DNA of 33,522 bases, from positions 1 through 33,522 of the forward strand of contig JBCBIX010000019.1 in the NCBI GenBank assembly GCA_038523965.1. The letters are read 5' to 3'. How positions within the stretch are numbered: the stretch's first letter is position 1; the number at the start of each line of letters is the position of its first letter. Both the position numbers and the translations under genes were made by a program. This DNA is from JAJRXG01 sp038523965 (GTDB lineage: Bacteria > Bacteroidota > Bacteroidia > Chitinophagales > Saprospiraceae). Positions 24,983 through 33,405 of this stretch are shown here, one piece after another. Below the pieces are notes generated by a model. That model saw nothing but the letters and a program-made list of their open reading frames with translations, ran no database searches and was not told the DNA's origin.

Positions 24983-26407
24983 ATGAGAACTATACTACTA
25001 TGCATTGGCGGTTTGCTGATCTTCTCCGCCTTTTCCACTACGTCATCCTTTTCAATCGTAGATGGATCTTCGCGAGTTATTCCGGCAGAGTTATTCCAGT
25101 ATTACCTCGATCTACCCATGTCCACGACTTGTGCTCCGGCCACAGATATTACGCTAAGTGGAGGGCCCGATAGCTATGAGATCTCCTGGGGTGAAGTCGA
25201 GGGTGGTGTGAATTACCTCGTGGGTATCCAGAATCCAGGATCACCGCGAACTGATTTTATCTGGTCCACGACGAACTCTATCAGCTTCGCCCTTGACGCT
25301 ATCATGGAAGAAGTACCCGTGATAACAGTTATCACCATCTGCTCTGGAGGCGGTACTTCGGTGGGCACTAATCAAGCCGTTAGCCCACTGCGCTATATCG
25401 ACGAATTTGTGCTTCCTTCCCTATCTGAGTTTGACGGAACTATCGTAGGTGGACTTTCCAGCATCGATTATGCAGATGGAACCTACTACATGATCTGTGA
25501 CGATGGTCGTGAGCCGATCCGATTCTACACTGCTGACCTCACCTTTGATGAAAATGAGTTCACAGATGTTACGATCACTTCAGTCACCCGAATGGAAGAT
25601 CGAGGTGGTATACCACTGGCCGCAGGAACTGTGGACCCTGAAGGCCTTCGTGTAGATCCAGTGACTTCCGAAATTGTGTGGACCAGTGAGGGTAATGTAA
25701 ACGCAGGTATCTCCCCCACCCTGCGCACGACATTCGCTACTGGCGTGTTCGTACGAGAATACAAGCTGTCTCCAAAGTTAGCGGTAGACGCAAACACAGG
25801 ACCAAGGTCTAACGGAAGCCTGGAGGGTTTGTCCGTCAGTCATGACGAAAAGGGATTTTGGTTGGCTATGGAGCTACCACTCAAGCAAGACGGGCCGGCA
25901 CCTACTTTAGAAGACACGGAAAGTCCAGTACGACTCATGTATGTAGATCGAAATCGCGAGATTTCGCTGCAACAATACGCTTACGAATTAGAGCCTGTTG
26001 CTCAACCGCCTGTGGCACCTACTTCATTTAGCGTGAATGGTGTAGTCGAAATTTTGGCGATTGGACCAAATGAGTTTTATGTCTTAGAACGGTCGTTCTC
26101 ATCTGGATATGCTAACGGTGGTAATACAGTTAAACTCTTCCACGTAGATGCCTCGAATGCAACAGATGTTAGAGGTTTTGACTCATTAGTTGGCGCCGAC
26201 TATACTCCTGTAACAAAAACACTTGTTTTTGATTTTGAAGAGATCAGGGACCAACTGACAGACGGTGTTGTAGACAACATCGAGGGCATTACTTTCGGCC
26301 CTGATCTACCCAACGGCAATCGCAGCCTCGTTGTAGTAGCTGATGATAATTTTAGCGCATTCCAGCCGCAGCTCAACCAATTCATTGTGTTTGAGGTGAA
26401 TGAATAG
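24983..26407 (+). CDS. Secreted Fn3-like + esterase-like/phytase-like domain protein
   Basis: Exported protein. I use the ATG at 24983, which opens directly into the signal peptide (MRTILLCIGGLLIFSAFSTT); a TTG at 24953 would add ten polar residues. Residues ~48-135 look like a fibronectin type III-like repeat (CAPATDITLSGGPDSYEISW ... ITICSGG). Residues ~140-474 match the esterase-like/phytase-like beta-propeller family: LSSIDYADGTYYMICDDGR, DPEGLRVDPVTSEIVWTSEG, SLEGLSVSHDEKGFWLAME, ILAIGPNEFYVLERSFS, NIEGITFGPDLPNGNRSLV. Enzymatic activity for this family is poorly proven, so calling it a phytase would be too strong. No PEP-CTERM or Por-secretion tail is seen. It ends at a hairpin terminator. 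Confidence 0.85.
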   Translation: MRTILLCIGGLLIFSAFSTTSSFSIVDGSSRVIPAELFQYYLDLPMSTTCAPATDITLSGGPDSYEISWGEVEGGVNYLVGIQNPGSPRTDFIWSTTNSISFALDAIMEEVPVITVITICSGGGTSVGTNQAVSPLRYIDEFVLPSLSEFDGTIVGGLSSIDYADGTYYMICDDGREPIRFYTADLTFDENEFTDVTITSVTRMEDRGGIPLAAGTVDPEGLRVDPVTSEIVWTSEGNVNAGISPTLRTTFATGVFVREYKLSPKLAVDANTGPRSNGSLEGLSVSHDEKGFWLAMELPLKQDGPAPTLEDTESPVRLMYVDRNREISLQQYAYELEPVAQPPVAPTSFSVNGVVEILAIGPNEFYVLERSFSSGYANGGNTVKLFHVDASNATDVRGFDSLVGADYTPVTKTLVFDFEEIRDQLTDGVVDNIEGITFGPDLPNGNRSLVVVADDNFSAFQPQLNQFIVFEVNE

Positions 26408-26437
26408 ACGTCTCCTCCACCACATCGCTAATTTTTC

Positions 26438-26474
26438 AAGAATAGCTCATCGAATCAGGTGGGCTATTCTTTTT
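26438..26474 (+). terminator. Intrinsic terminator overlapping the convergent gene end
   Basis: A 14-bp stem, AAGAATAGCTCATC (26438-26451) with GGTGGGCTATTCTT (26458-26471) including two G-U pairs, closes a 6-nt loop and runs into TTTTT (26470-26474). It ends the phytase-like transcript. The stop codon of the minus-strand glycosyltransferase (26464-26466) lies inside the right arm. There is no U-tract for minus-strand transcripts. Confidence 0.85.
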
Positions 26475-27399
26475 GTGTGTTGCTAAGAAGTACGGCCTTC
26501 AGCTTGCCTATGAGAAGCATCCATGGGCTCATCATGTCCAAAAGAATGCGTTCCCAGTACTTGTCCTGGCGCAGGATCGCTAAAAAAGGAACTGAAAATG
26601 TAGCACTCAAGGCCTTTTTTAATGATCGTAGCAAACCTCGAACACCATACTGATCAGGAAATGTCAAAATACCGTCTCTTCCTGTGGCGTATGCCGAAGC
26701 AAAATGCCAACGAAGACGATGCTTATGAGGTAAGACAGCATGTTCGATCGAGACATTAGGATCATAGCCAACACGATATGTATGCGCTCGCAAGGCGTCT
26801 TGTACGCGATTTTCGGCAGAATAACCTACAGCCTGACCTTTCATCCCAATACCTCTTGGAAAGCCTCCTATAGAGATCAATGCTTCTCGGCGAAAGATGA
26901 TATTGCTACCCCAGTTGTACTCTGAATGCAACTCCTTCATCATTTTGGAAAGGGGAGGTTTTGAACCAAAACTTTCATCTAACCATCGTGGACGATCACA
27001 AGGCCAATAAGACGTTATATCCCCACCAAAACAATCAAATTGATGTCGATCAATCGAATTAAAGACCGAAGCGATAAAGTCAATGGGAACCCGAGCATCG
27101 TCATCTAAGAAAGCGATCCAATCTGCATCAGATGCTTCGATACCAGCATTACGCGCTATACTAAGGCCAGGATTAGGCTCGTGAATGATATGAACTCGAT
27201 CGATCCTATCTAAGAAGTCCCTCGCCTTCTCTGAAAAGAACGTCGGTGAGTTGTTCACGACCAGAATACCATATTCTACATCACCTATCTGATTAGAAAG
27301 TGATAGTAGACAAGTCGACAACAACTGTTCCCGCTCATAAGTACATATGATGACATCGAGTGATGGCTGTACAGTTCTATCCGATGTTTCGAATGCCAT
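26464..27399 (-). CDS. Glycosyltransferase family 2
   Basis: Inverting GT-A fold sugar transferase. Motifs: the N-terminal nucleotide-binding VIICTYERE (~17-25), PNPGLSIARNAGI, the metal-binding WIAFLDDDARV with Asp residues at 99-101, NWGSNIIFRREALISIGGFP, and a C-terminal amphipathic or membrane-associated stretch (DMMSPWMLLIGKLKAVLL). The ATG at 27399 is used; a TTG two codons earlier is possible. It overlaps the end of galK by 23 nt on the same strand, so it is probably translated together with galactokinase. Acceptor and donor sugar are unknown; a surface polysaccharide or glycoprotein role is likely. Confidence 0.88.
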   Translation of the reverse strand: MAFETSDRTVQPSLDVIICTYEREQLLSTCLLSLSNQIGDVEYGILVVNNSPTFFSEKARDFLDRIDRVHIIHEPNPGLSIARNAGIEASDADWIAFLDDDARVPIDFIASVFNSIDRHQFDCFGGDITSYWPCDRPRWLDESFGSKPPLSKMMKELHSEYNWGSNIIFRREALISIGGFPRGIGMKGQAVGYSAENRVQDALRAHTYRVGYDPNVSIEHAVLPHKHRLRWHFASAYATGRDGILTFPDQYGVRGLLRSLKKALSATFSVPFLAILRQDKYWERILLDMMSPWMLLIGKLKAVLLSNTQKE

Positions 27400-28480
27400 C
27401 TTCAAGACTTACGCGATGTAATTCTGGTACAAGTCCAAACTGCTCCTCATAATCAGACGCCATCCGATGAAAGAGGTCGTCCACCGCAACACCACGAACC
27501 AGAGCTACCACACATCCTCCAAAACCCCCACCCATCATTCGTGCTCCTAACACTTTAGGATATTGCTTTGACCAGTTCACCAAGTAATCCAATTCTTGAC
27601 AACTTACCTCGTACTTCGTCGCTAACCCATGGTGGCTTTCATAGAGAAGTTCTCCTGCAACTTCTAAATCATTAGCTTTCAAGGCTGCGACAGTAGCTTC
27701 CACCCGATCGTTTTCCTGGAGTACATAGAGGATACGTTGATAGCTCACCGGGTCCAATTCAGACTTCATAGATTGCAATCGTTCAAGACTAATATCCCTG
27801 ATCGAATTGATGTTCCCATCCTTTGCTTGAAGCATATGAAGCCCTCGTCGACAGTCGTGGTGCCGATCATTATAGCCTGAATCGATGAGTGAATGTTCGA
27901 CTTTGGTATTCCACAAGACGAGTTGATAATCACCCAAATCTGTATTGACAGATTCATGAGTCATACTTCGACAGTCCAGATAGAGTAACGATCCTTTTTC
28001 TCCAAAGGTGATGGCATACTGGTCCATTTGGCCGCCCTCAACACCAGATCCTCTTTCTGCCTCACTGGCCACTTGTACAATATCCATCTGGGATAGACCT
28101 AATTCGAATAAATGATTCAGGCCATGGATAAAACCACACGTTATCGCAGAAGAGGATGAAAGTCCGGCACCTGAAGGAAGATCTCCACCAAATTCGCAGA
28201 TTACTGGTCCGATTTGATAGCCTCTGGAGCGAAGTAACTCCAATGTCCGCCTGAAAAAGATCGTCCAAGGTTGGTTTAGCCCTCTTCCCAGAGCATCACA
28301 CCTCGCAGTCTCACCATAAAGGAGACTTCTGATCTCAGTATGAACCCCGGTGGCTTTTTTCATCCGAAAAGTGAGTCCCAAATCAATGGCGCCAGGCAAC
28401 ACAAAACCGAGATTGTAATCAGTGTGCTCTCCGATAAAATTGATCCTACCTGGAACTCGGTAAACGATAGCCTCAGACAT
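27377..28480 (-). CDS. galK: Galactokinase
   Basis: GHMP-family kinase that phosphorylates galactose to galactose-1-phosphate in the Leloir pathway. The galactokinase signature GRINFIGEHTDYN (residues 11-23, catalytic Arg12) is at the N-terminus. The ATP loop is LPSGAGLSSSSAI (101-113), the catalytic Asp153 lies in EGGQMDQYA, and the C-terminal GHMP motif is ARMMGGGFGGCVVALV. The 367 residues are close to the usual ~380. The gene lies 47 nt after the RNA methyltransferase stop and overlaps the glycosyltransferase start. No galT, galE or galM gene is nearby, so the rest of the pathway must be elsewhere. Confidence 0.95.
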   Translation of the reverse strand: MSEAIVYRVPGRINFIGEHTDYNLGFVLPGAIDLGLTFRMKKATGVHTEIRSLLYGETARCDALGRGLNQPWTIFFRRTLELLRSRGYQIGPVICEFGGDLPSGAGLSSSSAITCGFIHGLNHLFELGLSQMDIVQVASEAERGSGVEGGQMDQYAITFGEKGSLLYLDCRSMTHESVNTDLGDYQLVLWNTKVEHSLIDSGYNDRHHDCRRGLHMLQAKDGNINSIRDISLERLQSMKSELDPVSYQRILYVLQENDRVEATVAALKANDLEVAGELLYESHHGLATKYEVSCQELDYLVNWSKQYPKVLGARMMGGGFGGCVVALVRGVAVDDLFHRMASDYEEQFGLVPELHRVSLEDGIRNIG

Positions 28481-28527
28481 TACTATTCATGTGCATAAGT
28501 GCAAGAAATAAACTTGTCTGGTCATAA

Positions 28528-29259
28528 TCAGCACCTACTACCCCAGATTCGATCACAGGCGATAGCAGTGGCCATAGCCGCATTAAGCGACTCCGCGAGT
28601 CTTCCGCTGGCCCCACCTATGGTCAGAGTAAGGGGAGTCAACGCTTTGGCCTTATCAGATAATCCATTACCCTCGTTACCGACAAAAAGGCAAAAAGCAC
28701 CACCTTCCTCCAATCCTACATGTTCGCTACCGTCTAAGTCGCAGGCAATACAGCGATGTGCTCCCAGCTTCAATTCGTCAAGTGAGCATGTTAGAAGATC
28801 CAGACCTGCAATACTTCCCATCGATGCCTGAACCACCTTAGGAGAATAAAAATCTGCGGATGCAGGTGATCTAATCACAGTATCTAAGCCATACCAGTCA
28901 GCGATTCTAAGAATCGCACCAAGGTTGCCAGGATCCTGCACATCGTCGAGATAGATGACCGCACTCCCCACATCTAACACTAAGTCTGGTAGGTGAAACA
29001 ATGCCAACACTTCTGATCTCGACTGCAGGAGAGATGCACGCGAGAGAACTTCTTTTGAAGTGTAAATCGGATCATATTTACTTAGTTGGCCATGATCTAC
29101 AAGCCCATCTGAGGCGTAAAGTGAATGTAATTCGAATCGCTCTGCTGCCATGATTGTAGCTACTGTCTTGAGGCCTTCAGCTACGAATAAGTGATACTTT
29201 TGACGGTATTTTTTGTGTTGTAGAGATTGAATGAGCTTGATGGTCGCTTTTGAAATCAT
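28528..29259 (-). CDS. TrmH/SpoU family RNA 2'-O-methyltransferase
   Basis: SPOUT-class methyltransferase that adds a 2'-O-methyl to rRNA or tRNA. I use the ATG at 29259 because MISKATIKLIQSLQHKKYRQ is the normal start of this family, with an N-terminal substrate-binding domain; 42 upstream residues in the same frame have no family likeness. Motif 1 is DPGNLGAILRIADWYG (109-124, Arg118), motif 2 FVGNEGNGL (192-200), motif 3 SGRLAESLNAAMATAIA (218-234), the knot that binds S-adenosylmethionine. The length of 243 fits. The start codon shares the bases CATG with the divergent TamL start. It leads the galK-glycosyltransferase string. Confidence 0.93.
   Translation of the reverse strand: MISKATIKLIQSLQHKKYRQKYHLFVAEGLKTVATIMAAERFELHSLYASDGLVDHGQLSKYDPIYTSKEVLSRASLLQSRSEVLALFHLPDLVLDVGSAVIYLDDVQDPGNLGAILRIADWYGLDTVIRSPASADFYSPKVVQASMGSIAGLDLLTCSLDELKLGAHRCIACDLDGSEHVGLEEGGAFCLFVGNEGNGLSDKAKALTPLTLTIGGASGRLAESLNAAMATAIACDRIWGSRC
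29195..29202 (+). promoter_or_regulatory. Candidate -7 element for the TamL gene, inside the methyltransferase gene
   Basis: TACTTTTG is an exact TAnnTTTG match. A TTG at 29168-29170 lies 24 nt upstream, one base longer than the usual 17-23 spacer. Transcription would begin near 29208, 50 nt before the ATG at 29258 or 23 nt before the ATG at 29231. It lies within the 5' coding part of the opposite-strand methyltransferase. Confidence 0.4.
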
Positions 29260-31567
29260 GTGGACGAACGTGTGTGCGGCAAGGAGTACAAAACTATCTC
29301 TATTCGTTCTTGCGGTTCTCACCCTTGGAAGTTGTTCTTCCTCCAAGGAGTTCTCTAAAGATGCTTCTCCTCTACGAAAGGTCACCTATACCATCATCAC
29401 CGACGATGATCGGGTTAGTGTGAAGAACATTCGCAAGGAGCTCAATGATCAAGTCCAACAGCTACCACAGCGAAAATCAGCACTCAACCCTCGTACATGG
29501 GGAAAGCCATTGGTCATTTATGACGAAGAGAAGACTGTAGAATCAGCTGATCGCTTCCAGCAGTACCTACATAATCGAAAAGGATTCTATGACGCCAAGG
29601 TTAGTTTCGAGACAGACCTTCGAGGAAATGGGGCATACGTAAATTACCTAATCGAACTGGGCCAACGACACTATGTCAAGTCCGTCACGATGAACAGTGA
29701 TGATAGGCGGCTTCTGGAGTTATTCGAATCCAATCAGGACAAAAGTATTCTTGGAGAAGGAGTACCATTAGATAGTCGACTGTTTGACAGAGAGCAGGCC
29801 AGACTGATTAATCTCGCCAAGGACAACGGATATGCTGATTTCGCAGGGAACTACATAGAGTATAAAGGCGATAGCAGCAACTATGAAGTAGATGTTACGA
29901 TAAGTATCTATCCTCCCTATCCCTTGCCAAAACATACGCGATACACAGTAGGTGATGTCAATGTCTATACCGAGCATGTGGCCTCAAGTACACCTACGTC
30001 CAGACGAATTGATACGGTGAACCAACGATTCTTTCACGCGAAGTCGGATGGCTTTATCGTAGATCCGGGGACCATCTCATCAGTTATCCCGATAGGACGT
30101 GGAGACGTTTTTTCACGAGAGGCGGAGGTGCGGACCAATCGCAACCTCACTCGGCTATCTCCATATCGATTCATTACGATAGATCCTTATCTCAATGATG
30201 ATCAGGATAGCATCTACAACTACAACATCTTCCTTACCCAGTATCGTAACAAGTGGATTTTTGATACCGGAGGGAATTTGTTCTTTTCTGTATTGAATTC
30301 AAGTACCATCACAAATCAAGATTTACTTGGATTCAGCGGTAGTTTAGGCTGGGAAAATAGAAACTTCTCTAATCGAGCCATTGCACATCGATTCGGGCTG
30401 GAGGGCTCCTACGAAGTCGAGATACCATCCTTACGTCCCAACACGGTCAGTCTTCAACTGCGTAATTCATTTGAGTTACCTGGCATTGTTGACATTCTCA
30501 ATACAGGTCCTTTTCTGAACCGCATCGGGCTGCTAACGGATCGTTCTTTCAACAATCTCAATTATGATGGTACTACAAAATTGGACTTTAGCGTCGGGTT
30601 GACTAATATCCTTGGCTTTTATAGTCTGAACACGGTAGAACTCTCATGGGCTTACAATTTCCAACCAGACCCTTACGCCCGCTATACATTTAAACAGATC
30701 GGACTCAACATCCTCGATACCCGCAAAGAAGATGCCTTTGAAGAAATCTTATCGACGAATCCACTGCTACAGCGCAGTTTCGAAGGATATCTACTCAGTG
30801 GCCTGTTATTCAAAGAGTTGTCGATATATCGCCGAACGCGAGAGACAGAGGGTCAAAGTTATTGGGCATTTGTCTCATCGTTGGAATCATCAGGTCTGGA
30901 AAACTTTGCCATCAACAGTCTTGTCAATTTGTTTCGACCGAACAACAAATCACGGTGGACAGTCGCTGGACTGGAAGTTGCTCAGTATGTGCGCTTAGAG
31001 AATGATATCCGCTATTATAAGCAGGTTCGTCCTCGCTCTTCGTTTGCGGCACGTTTTAATGTAGGCATTGGCATCCCTTACGGCATCCCATCTGAAAGCG
31101 GCGCTGTTGAAGTGATCCCTTACATCCGACAATTTTTTGTAGGTGGCCCAAACAGCATCCGTGGTTGGCAGCTACGAGAACTTGGCCCTGGGTCGTATCA
31201 ACATGTTCCAAACACAGAGAACGAGCCTTTCTTCCAGGCGGCAGATTTCAAATTGGAGATGAATACAGAGTATCGATTTGATCTGTTCTATGTATTCGAA
31301 GGAGCGGTATTCGCAGATGCAGGTAATGTGTGGACCTTGGCCAATGACGAAACACGGCCGGGATCGAAGTTTGCATCTCGATTTCTGAGTGAAATGGCAG
31401 TGAGCGCTGGTTGGGGTCTGCGTTTAGACTTTGATTATTTCTTGTTCAGATTCGACTTTGGTTATAAAGTAAGGTCTCCATTCGCTGATGAAGAAGGGCG
31501 ACATTGGTTCGTGAATGACAATGGAGTTCTGGGTAACATCAATTTTGCAATCAACTATCCCTTCTGA
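29258..31567 (+). CDS. tamL: TamL-like BamA/TamA (Omp85) family outer-membrane lipoprotein
   Basis: Omp85 protein that would insert proteins into the outer membrane. From the ATG at 29258 the N-terminus is a lipoprotein signal peptide (KLSLFVLAVLTLGS) with the acylated Cys26, the feature that sets the Bacteroidota TamL group apart from BamA and TamA. POTRA-like repeats fill ~30-280 (DRFQQYLHNRKGFYDAKVSF, NLAKDNGYADFAGNYIEY), then the 16-stranded-type barrel. The conserved barrel-loop motif is SIRGWQLRELG with Arg635-Gly636, matching VRGF. The end INFAINYPF is barrel-like. ATGs at 29231 and 29240 are alternatives. It overlaps tsaD by 17 nt at the 3' end. No tamB gene is in the window. Confidence 0.87.
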   Translation: MWTNVCAARSTKLSLFVLAVLTLGSCSSSKEFSKDASPLRKVTYTIITDDDRVSVKNIRKELNDQVQQLPQRKSALNPRTWGKPLVIYDEEKTVESADRFQQYLHNRKGFYDAKVSFETDLRGNGAYVNYLIELGQRHYVKSVTMNSDDRRLLELFESNQDKSILGEGVPLDSRLFDREQARLINLAKDNGYADFAGNYIEYKGDSSNYEVDVTISIYPPYPLPKHTRYTVGDVNVYTEHVASSTPTSRRIDTVNQRFFHAKSDGFIVDPGTISSVIPIGRGDVFSREAEVRTNRNLTRLSPYRFITIDPYLNDDQDSIYNYNIFLTQYRNKWIFDTGGNLFFSVLNSSTITNQDLLGFSGSLGWENRNFSNRAIAHRFGLEGSYEVEIPSLRPNTVSLQLRNSFELPGIVDILNTGPFLNRIGLLTDRSFNNLNYDGTTKLDFSVGLTNILGFYSLNTVELSWAYNFQPDPYARYTFKQIGLNILDTRKEDAFEEILSTNPLLQRSFEGYLLSGLLFKELSIYRRTRETEGQSYWAFVSSLESSGLENFAINSLVNLFRPNNKSRWTVAGLEVAQYVRLENDIRYYKQVRPRSSFAARFNVGIGIPYGIPSESGAVEVIPYIRQFFVGGPNSIRGWQLRELGPGSYQHVPNTENEPFFQAADFKLEMNTEYRFDLFYVFEGAVFADAGNVWTLANDETRPGSKFASRFLSEMAVSAGWGLRLDFDYFLFRFDFGYKVRSPFADEEGRHWFVNDNGVLGNINFAINYPF
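29289..29296 (-). promoter_or_regulatory. Candidate -7 element for the methyltransferase, inside the TamL gene
   Basis: On the minus strand TAGTTTTG is an exact TAnnTTTG match, 29 nt before the methyltransferase ATG at 29259, giving a leader of about 23 nt. No TTG is present at the -33 distance, so support is only partial. It lies within the signal-peptide codons of the opposite-strand gene. Confidence 0.33.
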
Positions 31568-32579
31568 CCTGCATCTTCATTCTTGGATTAGGTGTAGTTG
31601 ACAAATCTTCAAACTGGCCAGCCTCGTACTTTACATAAGCGGCCATGGCGATCATGCCTGCATTGTCCGTGCAATACTGGAAATCTGGGATGAATGTGCT
31701 CCAACCACGAGTTTGTTCTCTTTCTGCAAAGGCCGATCGCAAGTAGCTATTCGCTGATACTCCACCAGCTATACCCACTGTCTTAATATTATATTCTTCA
31801 GCCGCCTCTTCTAATCTGTTTAGAAGAATATCAACAATGGTCTTCTGAACCGAGGCACAGATATCATTCAGATTCGTGGTAATGAAGTTCGGATCTGATC
31901 GGAGCTGATCTCTCAGAAAATAAAGAACCGCCGTCTTCAGACCACTGAAGCTAAAGTTAAGACCATCAATTTTGGGTCTGGTAAAACGAAACTTCGGATC
32001 CCCACGCTGAGCTAATCGATCGATGATCGGACCAGCTGGATAGTCCAACCCGATATGCTTACCGATCTTATCGAACGCCTCCCCGGCAGCGTCGTCGATC
32101 GTGGTTCCAATAACTGCCAAGTCACTGGAGCTACTCACAAGTACAATCTGAGTATGCCCTCCAGATACTGTCAGACAGAGAAATGGAAAGGTTGGTCGAG
32201 GTCTATCAATCAAGTGCGCCAGGACATGTGCCTCCATATGATTAACCCCGATCAAAGGTTTGTCCAATGAATACGCCAAACCCTTAGCAAAGCTGCATCC
32301 TACAAGTAGTGATCCAAGGAGACCTGGACCCTTAGTGAAAGCGATTGCTGAGAGGTCTGAGGGTTTAACGTTCGCTTCTTGTAGCGCTTGGTGGACTACG
32401 GGCAGGATGTTTTTGTGATGTTCTCGAGAGGCTAACTCTGGAACTACACCTCCGTAGGATTGATGAACCTTTTGGTTTGCGATTAGATTCGAGCGTATCT
32501 CGCCATCTCTGATGACGGCAGCAGAAGTATCATCACAGGATGATTCGATAGCCAAGATGATCGTCGAAGAAGCCATCAT
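31551..32579 (-). CDS. tsaD: tRNA N6-adenosine threonylcarbamoyltransferase
   Basis: Essential enzyme that transfers the threonylcarbamoyl group to A37 of ANN-decoding tRNAs (t6A), acting with TsaB and TsaE. N-terminal ILAIESSCDDTSAAV, VVPELASREHHKNILPVV, the metal-binding NHMEAHVLAH (His114 and His118), the LTVSGGHTQIVLV nucleotide loop, FSFSGLKTAVLYF and GIAGGVSANSYLR with the late YCTDNAGMIA are all present. The length of ~343 is standard. The ATG at 32579 is used; 32576 is equally possible and a TTG at 32591 is less likely. Its last 17 nt run antisense to the TamL 3' end. tsaB and tsaE are not in the window. Confidence 0.96.
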   Translation of the reverse strand: MMASSTIILAIESSCDDTSAAVIRDGEIRSNLIANQKVHQSYGGVVPELASREHHKNILPVVHQALQEANVKPSDLSAIAFTKGPGLLGSLLVGCSFAKGLAYSLDKPLIGVNHMEAHVLAHLIDRPRPTFPFLCLTVSGGHTQIVLVSSSSDLAVIGTTIDDAAGEAFDKIGKHIGLDYPAGPIIDRLAQRGDPKFRFTRPKIDGLNFSFSGLKTAVLYFLRDQLRSDPNFITTNLNDICASVQKTIVDILLNRLEEAAEEYNIKTVGIAGGVSANSYLRSAFAEREQTRGWSTFIPDFQYCTDNAGMIAMAAYVKYEAGQFEDLSTTPNPRMKMQVRRDS

Positions 32580-32724
32580 ATTGGGAGCCAAAAGATTCGC
32601 TTTTTGTGAAAAATGCTATTATTGTGAGGGCCGAAAGTAGGCCGATTTCATGACCATTTGACAGGAATTATCGCGCACTAAAACCAACCTCTGAGACTTC
32701 GGGAAGTAGGGCATGTTGCGATCA

Positions 32725-32739
32725 GTTCTTGAGAAGAAC
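32725..32739. repeat. Perfect 6-3-6 inverted repeat, possible operator
   Basis: GTTCTT-GAG-AAGAAC is a perfect palindrome with a 3-nt centre, 33 nt before the ATG at 32773 in the 193-nt divergent gap with tsaD. Its size fits a dimeric regulator site. The gap holds no exact TAnnTTTG element and no RNA gene that I can see. Confidence 0.4.
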
Positions 32740-32772
32740 ACAACATAAAGTCTTCAAAAACAGCAGCTTACT

Positions 32773-33357
32773 ATGAAGTATATCATTAATCTCCTAATTC
32801 TGGCGTTGATCGTCTTTTTAGGATTTGCCCTTTACAATGGGATTAAGGAACCTATCGCCTTTCGAACTGAACTCGAGAAGCGCGAGAATACAGTCATCTC
32901 TAAGCTGGAGCAAGTCCGCAAAGCCCAGGAAATCCACCGCGAGATCAAAGGAGAGTATGCAAAGACCTTTGAAGATCTCGTCGCAGTGCTAAAAACCGAT
33001 AGCATCCCGTTCATCCAGATTCTCGCAGATCCTGAGGATCCAGACAATCCGGACAAGTTTAAGACCAATACACTCTACTCGAGCGCGATTGATTCCATTA
33101 ACAATATGGGTATCGACTTAGACGAACTAAAGTTTGTACCCTACACAGACAAGGCGGTCGCGTTTGATATGCAGGCTGATACCATGACTTATCAGTCTAC
33201 TTTAGTTCCCGTCATGGAGGCAATGACGCGTTACGAAAGTTTCATGGGGCCGTTTGCAAATGAGCGTTTTAGAAAATACGAAAAGGACTATGATCCAGCA
33301 TCCAAAATTGGTTTTGGAAGCATGTCTTCCCCTAATCTTGAAGGGAATTGGAACTAA
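32773..33357 (+). CDS. Membrane-anchored protein of unknown function
   Basis: I do not recognise a named family. The 194-residue product starts with a single hydrophobic anchor (IINLLILALIVFLGFALY, ~4-21), followed by a helical charged segment (LEKRENTVISKLEQVRKAQE, HREIKGEYAKTFEDLVAVLK). This start recalls pseudopilins, in which a long N-terminal helix is followed by a segment like AQEIHREIKGEYAKTFEDL, but the prepilin cleavage Gly and the Glu at +5 are missing, so the likeness is only general. The remaining ~120 residues are soluble and acidic, probably periplasmic. It is followed by a strong terminator, so it looks monocistronic. A palindrome lies upstream. Confidence 0.75.
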   Translation: MKYIINLLILALIVFLGFALYNGIKEPIAFRTELEKRENTVISKLEQVRKAQEIHREIKGEYAKTFEDLVAVLKTDSIPFIQILADPEDPDNPDKFKTNTLYSSAIDSINNMGIDLDELKFVPYTDKAVAFDMQADTMTYQSTLVPVMEAMTRYESFMGPFANERFRKYEKDYDPASKIGFGSMSSPNLEGNWN

Positions 33358-33405
33358 CCCAAAAGAGAGTAGCGAACTCTTACGAGTCGTCCACTAAAGC
33401 ATACG

